Positions 24,632 to 32,939 of a DNA stretch of 46,122 nucleotides are shown here, in pieces (within the stretch, counting starts at the first letter, position 1; every line of letters begins with the position of its first letter). Position numbers and translations under genes: made by a program. Below the pieces are notes generated by a model, which was not told the DNA's origin, did no database searches, and saw nothing but the letters and a program-made list of their open reading frames with translations. This DNA comes from Comamonadaceae bacterium UBA2334. GTDB lineage: Bacteria > Pseudomonadota > Gammaproteobacteria > Burkholderiales > Burkholderiaceae_C. The DNA lies in NCBI GenBank assembly GCA_002344885.1, contig DDUQ01000029.1, forward strand, positions 1-46,122, in the 5' to 3' direction.

Positions 24632-25258
24632 TCAGTTTGTTCCTGGGCGGTTGGATGATCCTGAGGGCGGTGAAGGCTTTGCGTTGCCCATCCACGCCAC
24701 CAACGAGTACCGCATGGCGTCTTCCACCGACATGGCCATGGGATGCAGCCAACTGCGGGGTGCGAACATGGTGTACCCGCCAATCATGTAACCCATTGGC
24801 AGGTAAACGGCAACGTGGCTCTGGGTGTCCGCGCCCACTGGCAGGTCTTTGAGTGACTGGCGCGTCACCAGGCCCACGATGGACAGTTCGCCGTCTGGCG
24901 ATTTCAGCAGCACCACTTGCTGGGCATCGCGTTCGTGGGGCGCGAAGTAGTCTGCAAAACTCTTCAGCGACGAATAGATGCTTTTGACGACCGGCACGTT
25001 GGTGAAGGGCAACTCCATCCACCCCAGCAGTCGGCCCATGAAGGGCTGCGAAACCAGGAAGCCCAGCAGCAGGATGGTTGCCCCGCCCAGCACGATGCCC
25101 AGCCCTGGCAGGTAAAAGCTGCCTATCAACGGGCGCAGCAGGTGCATGGCAATACCTTCCAGCCAGGACACCAGCAGCACCAGTGCATACACCGTCAGGC
25201 CGACGGGCAGAAACGTGATGAGGCCACGGAAAAAGTAGGTGGACAGGTGGTGTTTCAT
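24632..25258 (-). CDS. DUF502-family inner-membrane protein
   Basis: A 208-residue membrane protein with two hydrophobic helices near the N terminus (FFRGLITFLPVGLTVYALVLLV and LGIVLGGATILLLGFLV) and a C-terminal cytoplasmic or periplasmic domain. Segments PFTNVPVVKSIYSSLK and YLPMGYMIGGYTMFAP are typical of DUF502. No enzymatic motif is visible and no experimental role can be given from sequence. It lies between fabI and yghU on the same strand, with gaps that suggest separate units. Confidence 0.9.
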   Translation of the reverse strand: MKHHLSTYFFRGLITFLPVGLTVYALVLLVSWLEGIAMHLLRPLIGSFYLPGLGIVLGGATILLLGFLVSQPFMGRLLGWMELPFTNVPVVKSIYSSLKSFADYFAPHERDAQQVVLLKSPDGELSIVGLVTRQSLKDLPVGADTQSHVAVYLPMGYMIGGYTMFAPRSWLHPMAMSVEDAMRYSLVAWMGNAKPSPPSGSSNRPGTN

Positions 25259-25327
25259 GCGTGCATTGTCGGCGGTTGCCAGGTTGCACGCAGATGGCAG
25301 GTTTTGTGTGCTGCCCAGCTCTGCCGT

Positions 25328-26164
25328 TCAGGCAACGTTGTGCAGGCCTGCGTCGACGTAAATCACATCCCCGGTCATGCCCGTTGCGCCGCCACCGACC
25401 AGGAAGGCCACCACGCGGCCCACCTCGGCAATGTCCACCAGACGGCGGCCGGGCGAGCGGCTGACGGCCATGTCGATCAGCTCGTCGAAATGGCCAATGC
25501 CGGATGCCGCCCGCGTGCGCAGCGGGCCGGGTGAGACGGCAAACACGCGGATGTCACGCTCGCCCAGTTCGTGCGCCATGTAGCGCACGCTGGATTCCAG
25601 CGCCGATTTCACCGGCCCCATCATGTTGTAGTTGCGCACCACTTTGTCCGCCCCGTAGTAGCTCATGGTGATGAGAGCACCGCCCGGGTTCATCATGGGC
25701 TCGGCCAGGTGCGCCATTTCGATGAATGAATGGCATGACACTTGCATGGCTTGCAGGAATCCCGCCTGCGAGCAATCGACAATGCGCCCGTGCAGGTCGT
25801 TCTTGGGTGCGAAAGCGATGGAGTGGATGACGAAGTCCAGCGTCCCCCAATGCGCCTTCAGGTGATCAAACACGGCTTGCATCTGGCCCGGTTGCATCAC
25901 GTCCAGTGGCAACAGCACGTCGGCATCGATCTGGCGGGCCAGGGGCTCCACGTGGGGTTTGGCCTTGTCGTTCAGGTAGGTCAGGGCAATGTCGGCGCCA
26001 AATGCGCGCAGCTTGGCAGCGCAGCCGAAGGCAATGCTGTCGCCGTTGGCCACACCGACCACCAGGCCGCGCTTGCCTTTGAGCATGTCGCCTATGCGGG
26101 CGTTTTCATCCCAGACTTTCGGAAGGGGGTCGTTTTGAGAAGGGGTCGGGTTTTGATCGGACAT
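25328..26164 (-). CDS. fabI: NADH-dependent enoyl-[acyl-carrier-protein] reductase I
   Basis: Reduces the trans-2 double bond of enoyl-ACP in the last step of fatty-acid elongation. The 278-residue protein has the FabI form of the nucleotide site (GVANGDSIAFGCA) and the catalytic YxxMxxxK arrangement in YNMMGPVKSALE. Other matching segments are FVIHSIAFAPK and AVSPGPLRTRAASGI. The N terminus is about 20 residues longer than the E. coli enzyme. The ATG at 26164 gives the best start. It is divergent from the DUF3141 operon over 190 bases. FabI-like genes beside Pta/Ack/DUF3141 genes may serve short-chain enoyl substrates of that cluster rather than bulk lipid synthesis, but this is inference. 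Confidence 0.92.
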   Translation of the reverse strand: MSDQNPTPSQNDPLPKVWDENARIGDMLKGKRGLVVGVANGDSIAFGCAAKLRAFGADIALTYLNDKAKPHVEPLARQIDADVLLPLDVMQPGQMQAVFDHLKAHWGTLDFVIHSIAFAPKNDLHGRIVDCSQAGFLQAMQVSCHSFIEMAHLAEPMMNPGGALITMSYYGADKVVRNYNMMGPVKSALESSVRYMAHELGERDIRVFAVSPGPLRTRAASGIGHFDELIDMAVSRSPGRRLVDIAEVGRVVAFLVGGGATGMTGDVIYVDAGLHNVA

Positions 26165-26354
26165 GGGATTTTCGGAGGATGAAGGTGCAAAACGCCTATC
26201 TTGCCGTGCGAACGCGACCAATTGATGACTGTTGGTTGATTTTCAGGCTGTTTTAGGGTGGGTGGTCAGCAAATTGACATGTTGTTGCCACACACTTGGC
26301 ACACACTCGGATTCATCAGCGCACAAGCGCTTCAGTTACCAAAGGGCCAGTTTC

Positions 26355-28856
26355 ATGGCAAACATTTTCGATTTTTTTGACCCCACACGCCTTCACCACG
26401 TTCCCCGTCCCGAGGGCGATGCTGCGCACTTCATGAGCAGGCAGGTCAGGTCGGTGCAGGGCAAAGTGGACAAGTCGTCCACCATCCAGCAGATCGTTGT
26501 CGAGGCGGCGTCCACGCACGCCAACCGCATGCAGGCCGAGCATGGTACCCGCACGCGCCAGGCTGTCGAGCAGACACAGGAACTGATCGCCGGGGTGACT
26601 GCCGAAAGCGCCAAAGGCAAGCTGATGCTGGCCTGGGCCGAATATCTGCGCGATGCCCTCGAGCGTGGCGTGCTCACGCTTGACACCCTGCGCAAGCGGG
26701 GCGACATCTTCCTCTCGCACGAAGAAGCAGGTTGCCCGCCGGTGCTGAATTACGACTACGAAGTGGTCATGGACGGGCGCGAACTGCCCGTGCCGTCCAA
26801 CTACATGTTGCTGCGCATCCTGCCGCCTGCAGGCGTGACGGTGGACGATGTGCGCCGCCCCTACATCGTTATCGACCCGCGTGCCGGCCATGGGCCGGGT
26901 ATTGGCGGCTTCAAGGCCGACAGCCAGGTGGGTGTGGCGCTGCGCGAAGGCCACCCGGTGTACTTCGTTGCCTTCCACCGCGAGCCCGAGCCGGGGCAAT
27001 ACATCTCCAGCGTGACCCGCAGCGAGGCGGCGTTCGTGCGCGAGGTCATGCGCCTTCACCCCCATGCGTCCAAGCCCATCGTGGTCGGCAACTGCCAGGG
27101 CGGTTGGGCCACGCTGCTGCTGGCTGCCACCAACCCTGACCTGACCGGCCCCATCGTCATCAACGGTGCGCCCGTCGCCCCTTGGGCGGGCAAGGTGGGG
27201 CAGAACCCTATGCGCTACAACGCCGGGGTGCTGGGCGGCACCTGGATTCCCATGTTGCTGGCCGACCTGGGTGGTGGGATTTTCGACGGGGCGCACCTGG
27301 TGCAGAACTTCGAACTGCTCAACCCTGGCCGGACGCTGTACCGCAAATACACCGACCTGTTCCGTGACATCGACAAAGGCGACGAGGCGTTTCTGGACTT
27401 CGAAACCTGGTGGGGAGGCTTCTTTTTGCTCAACGAGGCCGAGATCCGCTGGATCGTCGAGCAACTGTTTGTGGGCAACCGGCTGGTCAAGAACGAGGCT
27501 CGCATCGAGCCCGGTCGCCCGGTGGACCTGAAAGCTATCCGCGCGCCCATCATTGTGTTTGCCAGCCACGGTGACAACATCACCCCGCCACAGCAGGCGC
27601 TGAACTGGATTGCCGAAACCTATGCCGATGTGGGAGAAATCCGCATCCGGGGCCAGCGCATCGTCTACATGGTGCACGACCAGGTGGGTCACCTGGGCAT
27701 TTTCGTGTCCTCGCAGATTGCCAACAAAGAGCATTCCGAGATGACCTCGACGCTCAAGACCATCGAGGCGCTGGCACCGGGCCTGTACGAGATGGTCATC
27801 GAGGACATCACCGAAACCGATGGCCACAAGCATTTCACGGTGGGGTTTGTCGAGCGTACGCTGGACGACATCCGGGCGTTGGACGATGGCCACCATGACG
27901 AACGTCCGTTCGCTGCCGTGGCGCGTGCCTCAGAGATTCAGGCGCAGTTGTACGACGGCCTGGTGCGACCGGTGGTCAAGTCCATGGTCACGCCCACCAC
28001 GGCCGAAATGAGCCGGGCGTTCCATCCGCAGCGCGTCAGCCGGGCACTGATGTCATCGCGCAACCCTTTGATGAAGCACATGGCGCAAACGGCAGATACC
28101 GTTCGCCAGGGCCGCAACAAGGCCGCGGCTGACAATCCGTTTCTGGCGGCCGAATCTCTCTGGGTGGACGGCACCCAGCAAGCGATCGACCTCATGCGCG
28201 ACGCCCGTGACATGGCTTACGAACTTTCGTTCTATGCCATGTGGGGCACGCCTTGGGCAGCCAGTTTCGGACGCTCGCACGAGACGCGTCGCACACTCAA
28301 GAGCGTCGATGAGCTGCGCACCCTGCCTGAAGTCACCCAGGCGCTCTACGCGGTTGACCAGGGCGGTTTTGCCGAAGCGGTGGTGCGCATGCTGGTGCTG
28401 TTGGCAGACAACCGGGGGCAGGTCAGACGAGATCGGCTGGAGCGTTCCAGCCGTTTGCTGACCCAGTTCGAGCCGTTTGCCTCTCTGGGAGCAGCGCGTC
28501 GGGCGGTGCTGATTCACCAGCAGACACTGATTGCCACGTTTGACCCTGAGCAGGCCCTGGAAACCTTGCCCAAGCTGCTGCCCGAGGCCGCAGAGCGTGA
28601 ACTGGCCACGCAAGTGGTGCAGTTTGTGCCTGGTGCGGTGGCAGAGATGGCACCGCACACGGTGGCGTTGCTGCAGAGCATGCGGGAGGTGCTGGGTTTG
28701 GACACAGATGTGAACGATGTGCCGGTGTGCCCGCTGGTGCCGGCGCGCGCGCACAGTGAAGCGCCCACCGAAGCCGCAGCGCCTGCGCGAAAGCGCCCAA
28801 CGAGCCGCAGAAGCAAGTCTGCTGCGGTGCACAATGGTGGCTTGGAGGCTCGCTGA
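26355..28856 (+). CDS. DUF3141 protein, PhaC-like alpha/beta hydrolase
   Basis: An 833-residue protein of the DUF3141 family, related to polyhydroxyalkanoate synthases. The alpha/beta-hydrolase core has a cysteine nucleophile in the elbow GNCQGG (C247), as in PhaC (GxCxG) rather than the GxSxG of lipases. An acid lies in FASHGDNITPP and a histidine in VHDQVGHLGIF, completing a Cys-Asp-His triad. The C-terminal ~350 residues are helical and end in a basic Lys/Arg-rich tail (PARKRPTSRRSKS), which could bind nucleic acid or polymer granules. The ATG at 26355 was chosen over the frame start at 26232. It heads a five-gene run; the next start is two bases after its stop. Its activity is not established; polymer synthesis or acyl-thioester hydrolysis are the options. 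Confidence 0.88.
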   Translation: MANIFDFFDPTRLHHVPRPEGDAAHFMSRQVRSVQGKVDKSSTIQQIVVEAASTHANRMQAEHGTRTRQAVEQTQELIAGVTAESAKGKLMLAWAEYLRDALERGVLTLDTLRKRGDIFLSHEEAGCPPVLNYDYEVVMDGRELPVPSNYMLLRILPPAGVTVDDVRRPYIVIDPRAGHGPGIGGFKADSQVGVALREGHPVYFVAFHREPEPGQYISSVTRSEAAFVREVMRLHPHASKPIVVGNCQGGWATLLLAATNPDLTGPIVINGAPVAPWAGKVGQNPMRYNAGVLGGTWIPMLLADLGGGIFDGAHLVQNFELLNPGRTLYRKYTDLFRDIDKGDEAFLDFETWWGGFFLLNEAEIRWIVEQLFVGNRLVKNEARIEPGRPVDLKAIRAPIIVFASHGDNITPPQQALNWIAETYADVGEIRIRGQRIVYMVHDQVGHLGIFVSSQIANKEHSEMTSTLKTIEALAPGLYEMVIEDITETDGHKHFTVGFVERTLDDIRALDDGHHDERPFAAVARASEIQAQLYDGLVRPVVKSMVTPTTAEMSRAFHPQRVSRALMSSRNPLMKHMAQTADTVRQGRNKAAADNPFLAAESLWVDGTQQAIDLMRDARDMAYELSFYAMWGTPWAASFGRSHETRRTLKSVDELRTLPEVTQALYAVDQGGFAEAVVRMLVLLADNRGQVRRDRLERSSRLLTQFEPFASLGAARRAVLIHQQTLIATFDPEQALETLPKLLPEAAERELATQVVQFVPGAVAEMAPHTVALLQSMREVLGLDTDVNDVPVCPLVPARAHSEAPTEAAAPARKRPTSRRSKSAAVHNGGLEAR

Positions 28857-28857
28857 C

Positions 28858-30237
28858 ATGCTGTTGATCAACCGAACGTTTGCCGAACTGGAACCCGGCG
28901 ACAAAGCTGAACTGCGCCGCCTGGTGACGGCGGACGACCTGTATGTGTTTGCCGCCGTGTCGGGCAACCACAACCCCATGCACCTGCGCGACAGCGACCT
29001 GGACGGCGACGGGCGCACCGAACGTGTCGCACCGGGCATGTTTGTGGCCTCGCTCATTTCTGCCGTACTGGGCACCCAGTTGCCCGGTGCAGGCACGCTG
29101 TACAAGCGGCAGGTGATCGATTTTCACGAACGTGCCCATGCGGGTGAAGAACTGGTGTGCTCGGTCGAGGTGCTGGACAAGCAGGCCGACGGCACGGTCA
29201 GGCTGGGCACCCGCATCCGACGCCTGACGGACGGCGCATGGATTCTGACGGGCGAAGCCGAGGTGCTGGCCCCGCAGGAAAAGTACGAGTTGGACAGTGT
29301 GGAACTGCCCGGCCTCATCGTGCAGCGGCACCGGCATTTCGAGGCGCTGTTGGCCCGTGCCAAACCCTTGCCGGCTTTGCCGGTCGCGGTGGTGTGCCCG
29401 GACGATGCTAATTCGCTGGGCGGCGCGTTGCTGGCCATGCGCGAAAGCATCATCACCCCCATCCTGATAGGCAAGGCGGCTGCCATCGAGGCGACCGCAG
29501 CCGAGCTGGGTGAGGACCTGTCGGGGATTGAACTGATCGACGTGTCCGATGACCAGGCAGCCGCTGCCAAGGCCTGTGCACTGGTGCACGAGGGCCGCGT
29601 GGCCGCCGTGATGAAAGGGCACTTGCACACCGATGACCTGCTCAAGCCCATGTTGGAAAAAGGCACCGGTTTGCGCGTGGGCCGCCGGTTCACACACGTG
29701 TTTGTGATGGATGTGCCCGGACAGGCCGAACCCATCATGGTGACCGATGCCGCCATCAACATCGCGCCTGATCTGGCCACCAAGGTAGACATCTGCCAGA
29801 ACGCCATCGACCTGGCCCGTTCGCTGGGCATGGAGCCGCGTGTCGGCGTGCTCAGCGCGGTCGAGACCGTCAACCCCGCCATCCAGTCGTCCATCGACGC
29901 GGCGCTGCTGTCCAAAATGGCCGATCGTGGGCAAATTCGCAACGGACATGTTGAAGGCCCCCTGGCCATGGACAACGCGGTGGATCTGGGTGCAGCACGC
30001 ACCAAAGGGCTCAAGGGCAAGGTGGCGGGGCGCGCCAACATTCTGGTGGTGCCGGGCCTTGATGCCGGCAACATGCTGGCCAAACAGCTCGCCTACGTCA
30101 GCCATGCGGAAGGTGCAGGGCTGGTGTTGGGTGCCAAGGTGCCGGTGATCCTCAATTCCCGCTCTGACAGCCCCATGTCGCGCTTGGCCTCGTGCGCAGT
30201 GGCCGCTTTGCACCATCTGGCCGGGGGCCAGGCATGA
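28858..30237 (+). CDS. MaoC-like hydratase / phosphate acyltransferase fusion
   Basis: A 459-residue fusion. Residues ~1-150 form a MaoC hot-dog domain like R-specific enoyl-CoA hydratases; residues ~160-455 are a phosphate acetyl/butyryltransferase domain (PTA_PTB) that exchanges CoA for phosphate (VMKGHLHTDDLLKP, TDAAINIAPDL, RANILVVPGLDAGNMLAKQL). In the hydratase motif the usual catalytic Asp of SGDxNPxH is Asn here (SGNHNPMH, N37; the His is H42), so hydration may be lost or altered. TTGGAGG precedes the ATG, two bases after the DUF3141 stop. Its acyl-phosphate product would be used by the kinase encoded next, with which it overlaps by four bases. Confidence 0.92.
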   Translation: MLLINRTFAELEPGDKAELRRLVTADDLYVFAAVSGNHNPMHLRDSDLDGDGRTERVAPGMFVASLISAVLGTQLPGAGTLYKRQVIDFHERAHAGEELVCSVEVLDKQADGTVRLGTRIRRLTDGAWILTGEAEVLAPQEKYELDSVELPGLIVQRHRHFEALLARAKPLPALPVAVVCPDDANSLGGALLAMRESIITPILIGKAAAIEATAAELGEDLSGIELIDVSDDQAAAAKACALVHEGRVAAVMKGHLHTDDLLKPMLEKGTGLRVGRRFTHVFVMDVPGQAEPIMVTDAAINIAPDLATKVDICQNAIDLARSLGMEPRVGVLSAVETVNPAIQSSIDAALLSKMADRGQIRNGHVEGPLAMDNAVDLGAARTKGLKGKVAGRANILVVPGLDAGNMLAKQLAYVSHAEGAGLVLGAKVPVILNSRSDSPMSRLASCAVAALHHLAGGQA

Positions 30238-31421
30238 CGCAGGCAGTTCTGACACTGAATGCCGGTTCCTCGTCGCTGAAGGTGGCGCTGTTCCCGGCGC
30301 AGGGCGACACACCGCTGGCCAGCGGACTGGTGGACAGCATCGGCCCCAACGGCACCAACCGTCTCAGGCGTAGTGATGGCACGCCACTGGCAGCGGCGGG
30401 TGGCGACCTGGGCACGCATGTGGGTGCCCTGCGCACCGTCCTGGGCAGTTTGCGTGCCGAATGGCCCGACCTCAGCTTGCTGGCCGTCGGGCACCGCGTG
30501 GTGCATGGCGGGCCCAAGTTTGCGGCGCCCACCCTGATTGACGATGCGTTGCTGGCGCAACTGGAAGGGTTTGCGCCGTTTGCCCCGTTGCACCAGCCAC
30601 ACAACCTCGCGGGCATCCGTTCTGCGCGCGAAGCGTTTGCGCAGGTGCCGCAGGTGGCCTGCTTTGACACCGCGTACCACCGCAACCACCCGTGGGTGAA
30701 CGACGCGTTTGCCCTTCCGCGCGCGCTTTACGACGAGGGGGTGCGGCGCTATGGCTTCCACGGCCTGAGCTACGAGTACGTGTCGGGCGTGCTGCTGCGC
30801 GATGCCCCGCAACTGGCTGAAGGCAAGGTGGTGGTGGCCCATCTGGGCAATGGCGCGTCGATGTGCGCCATCCAGGCGGGTCGGTCAGTGGCCTCGACCA
30901 TGGGCTTTTCCGCGCTCGATGGCCTGCCCATGGGCACGCGCTGTGGCCAGCTCGACCCCGGTGTGCTGCTGTACCTGATGGACCAGCGCCAGATGTCTGC
31001 TGCCGACATTTCAGACTTGCTTTACAAGCGCTCAGGCCTGCTGGGGCTGTCGGGCCTGTCCAACGACATGCGCACGCTGGAGGCAGCGGGCACACCCGAA
31101 GCGGCGCAGGCGATTGACTACTTTGTCTTCCGCTGCCAGCGCGAAGTGGGTGCCATGGCGGCGGCGCTGGGCGGCATCGACGCGCTGGTGTTCTGTGGTG
31201 GTATTGGCGAGAACTCTTCGCTCATCCGCGCACGCATCTGCGAGCGACTGGCCTGGATGGGCATTGAAATTGACCATGCCCGCAATGCGCAACATGCCAC
31301 GGTCGTTTCGTCGGACCTGGCACGCACCACCGTGATGGTGGTGCCCACCAACGAAGAACTCGTGATTGCCCGTGCCGCCCGATCGGCGGTGGGCTTGGAT
31401 CAACTCAAGGAGAACACATGA
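30234..31421 (+). CDS. ackA: Acetate/propionate-type kinase
   Basis: Transfers phosphate from an acyl phosphate to ADP, giving ATP and a free acid. The 395-residue protein has the ASKHA signatures LNAGSSSLK at the N terminus, HRVVHGG, FDTAYHRNHPW, GFHGLSYEYVSG, HLGNGASM and the C-terminal FCGGIGENSSLIR. Length is normal. The start at 30234 overlaps the stop of the MaoC-Pta gene (ATGA), and its own stop overlaps the CoA-transferase A start (ATGA), so all three are translationally coupled. Acetate, propionate or butyrate cannot be told apart here; with a PTB-like partner, a short-chain acid other than acetate is possible. Confidence 0.93.
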   Translation: MTQAVLTLNAGSSSLKVALFPAQGDTPLASGLVDSIGPNGTNRLRRSDGTPLAAAGGDLGTHVGALRTVLGSLRAEWPDLSLLAVGHRVVHGGPKFAAPTLIDDALLAQLEGFAPFAPLHQPHNLAGIRSAREAFAQVPQVACFDTAYHRNHPWVNDAFALPRALYDEGVRRYGFHGLSYEYVSGVLLRDAPQLAEGKVVVAHLGNGASMCAIQAGRSVASTMGFSALDGLPMGTRCGQLDPGVLLYLMDQRQMSAADISDLLYKRSGLLGLSGLSNDMRTLEAAGTPEAAQAIDYFVFRCQREVGAMAAALGGIDALVFCGGIGENSSLIRARICERLAWMGIEIDHARNAQHATVVSSDLARTTVMVVPTNEELVIARAARSAVGLDQLKENT

Positions 31422-32071
31422 AAGGTGCATTGAAACCGGATGCCGCTGCGGCCATGGTGCCGCAAGGGGCCAGCCTGATGATCGGTGGCTTCATGGCCGT
31501 GGGGTCGCCCCACCGCATGATCGACGCGCTGGTGGAGCGCGGCGTGGGCGGCCTGACCGTTATCGCCAACGACACCGCCATGCCCGGCAAAGGCATTGGC
31601 AAGCTCATTTCTGCGGGCCTGGTCAAGCGCGTCATCGCGTCGCACATCGGCCTGAACCCCGAGACGCAGGCCAAGATGATTTCGGGTGAAATCGACGTCG
31701 AACTGGTGCCGCAGGGCACGCTGATCGAGCGCATCCGCGCCGGTGGCATGGGGCTGGGCGGGGTGTTGACACCCACCGGCCTGGGCACCGAGGTGGAAGA
31801 GGGCAAGCAGGTGGTCGAGGTTCAGGGCAAGCGTTTCCTGGTGGAGACCCCGCTGAAGGCCGACTTTGCGCTCGTGGGTGCCTGGCAGGCCGACTACGTG
31901 GGCAACCTCAGCTACACGCTGACGGCGCACAACTTCAACCCCATCATTGCATTGGCTGGCAAGACGGTGATAGCCGAGCCCGAGAGCATCGTGCCCGTGG
32001 GTGTGATCCCGCCCGATGCGGTCAAAACCCCTGGCGTGCTGGTTGATCACCTGCTGTTGCGCACCCACTGA
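31418..32071 (+). CDS. atoD: 3-oxoacid / acetoacetate CoA-transferase, alpha subunit
   Basis: The alpha subunit pairs with the next gene product to move CoA between an acyl-CoA and a short-chain acid (AtoD/ScoA family). The 217-residue length is normal. The glycine-rich segment is SLMIGGFMAVGSPHRMI, and later GLGTEVEEGKQ and ADYVGNLSYTLTAHNFNP are typical of the subunit. It overlaps the kinase stop by four bases and is followed by the beta subunit after 12 bases. The exact substrate pair (acetate, butyrate or acetoacetate) is not decided by sequence. The symbol follows the best-known family. Confidence 0.9.
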   Translation: MKGALKPDAAAAMVPQGASLMIGGFMAVGSPHRMIDALVERGVGGLTVIANDTAMPGKGIGKLISAGLVKRVIASHIGLNPETQAKMISGEIDVELVPQGTLIERIRAGGMGLGGVLTPTGLGTEVEEGKQVVEVQGKRFLVETPLKADFALVGAWQADYVGNLSYTLTAHNFNPIIALAGKTVIAEPESIVPVGVIPPDAVKTPGVLVDHLLLRTH

Positions 32072-32083
32072 AAAGGTCTGGTC

Positions 32084-32737
32084 ATGGAAGCAAAAAAACT
32101 GATTGCCAAACGCGTTGCCCAGGAGATCAAACCGGGCATGCTGGTCAACCTGGGCATTGGCCTGCCCTCCATGGTGGCCACGTTTGTGTCACCCAGCCTC
32201 GGTGTGTTTTTCCAGGCTGAGAACGGGGTCATCGGCCTGGCCGCCCGTCCGCCAGAGGGCATGGAAGACCCGCACCTGACCGATGCAGGCGGCGGTTTTG
32301 TGTCCGCCGTGCCGGGTGCGGCCAGCATCGACAGCGCGATGAGCTTTGGCCTCATCAGGGGCGGGCACCTGGACATGACGGTGTTGGGCGGGTTGCAGGT
32401 TGATGAACTGGGCCACCTGGCCAACTGGAAAGTGCCCGGCAAGATGGTGCCTGGCATGGGCGGGGCCATGGACCTGGTGACCGGTGCGGCCAAAGTGGTG
32501 GTGGCCATGCAGCATGCGGCCAAGGGTGAGTCCAAAATCCTCTCGCGCTGCACTTTGCCCCTGACCTCTGCCCGCCGGGTCGATCTGATCGTCACCGATC
32601 TGGCGGTGCTCAAACCCACTGACGAGGGGCTGGTGCTGCAGGAGCGTGCGCCCGGTGTCAGCGTGGATGACGTGCTGGCGGCCACACAGGCCAAGCTGAT
32701 CGTGCCGGCCGACGTACCCGAGATGCAACTGGTTTGA
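32084..32737 (+). CDS. atoA: 3-oxoacid / acetoacetate CoA-transferase, beta subunit
   Basis: Catalytic subunit of 217 residues. The glutamate that carries CoA during transfer lies in the ENG motif (FFQAENGVIGL). Other family segments are VNLGIGLPSMVA near the N terminus, GGHLDMTVLGGLQVDELGHLANW and GMGGAMDL. It forms the last gene of the run that starts with DUF3141. With the phosphotransacylase and kinase it gives two routes to free an acid from its CoA ester, one of which makes ATP. A GC-rich hairpin follows at 32771-32802. Confidence 0.93.
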   Translation: MEAKKLIAKRVAQEIKPGMLVNLGIGLPSMVATFVSPSLGVFFQAENGVIGLAARPPEGMEDPHLTDAGGGFVSAVPGAASIDSAMSFGLIRGGHLDMTVLGGLQVDELGHLANWKVPGKMVPGMGGAMDLVTGAAKVVVAMQHAAKGESKILSRCTLPLTSARRVDLIVTDLAVLKPTDEGLVLQERAPGVSVDDVLAATQAKLIVPADVPEMQLV

Positions 32738-32770
32738 CGGGCCGAGTGTCGCTGGCTGCGGTGCACCTAA

Positions 32771-32802
32771 CCGACCACAGACTTGGGTGACCTGGTGGTC
32801 GG
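32771..32802 (+). terminator. Possible terminator hairpin after atoA
   Basis: CCGACCAC (32771-32778) pairs with GTGGTCGG (32795-32802) across a 16-base loop, 33 bases after the atoA stop. No T run follows, so the assignment is weak. Confidence 0.35.
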
Positions 32803-32883
32803 CTGCATGGATTGAGCAAGCATGGCGGTAACTATGGCCACAAACGGGGTCGCGTCGATGCTCATGTGGGCTGTTTGCATAAT

Positions 32884-32926
32884 AAAATCAGGTTTGATCG
32901 CTTGATTTCATTGGCTTTGTAGCTAT
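32884..32926 (-). repeat. Degenerate dispersed repeat, copy E
   Basis: Read on the minus strand: ATAGCTACAAAGCC, then AAATCAAGCGATCAAACC and TGATTTT. The TAGCT.CAA and CAAGCGAT blocks match copy B closely. It lies just downstream of the 8-oxoguanine deaminase stop codon. Confidence 0.5.
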
Positions 32927-32939
32927 TTTTTTCGATGTA

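Noticed and set aside
26165..26354. Sigma-54 promoter or Pho box before the DUF3141 gene
   Set aside because: TGGCAC near 26305 lacks the downstream GC element at the right distance, and no pair of CTGTCAT-like direct repeats was found.
28423..30312. 629-codon minus-strand open frame opposite the MaoC-Pta gene
   Set aside because: No domain is recognisable and it covers a gene with conserved motifs and coupled neighbours.
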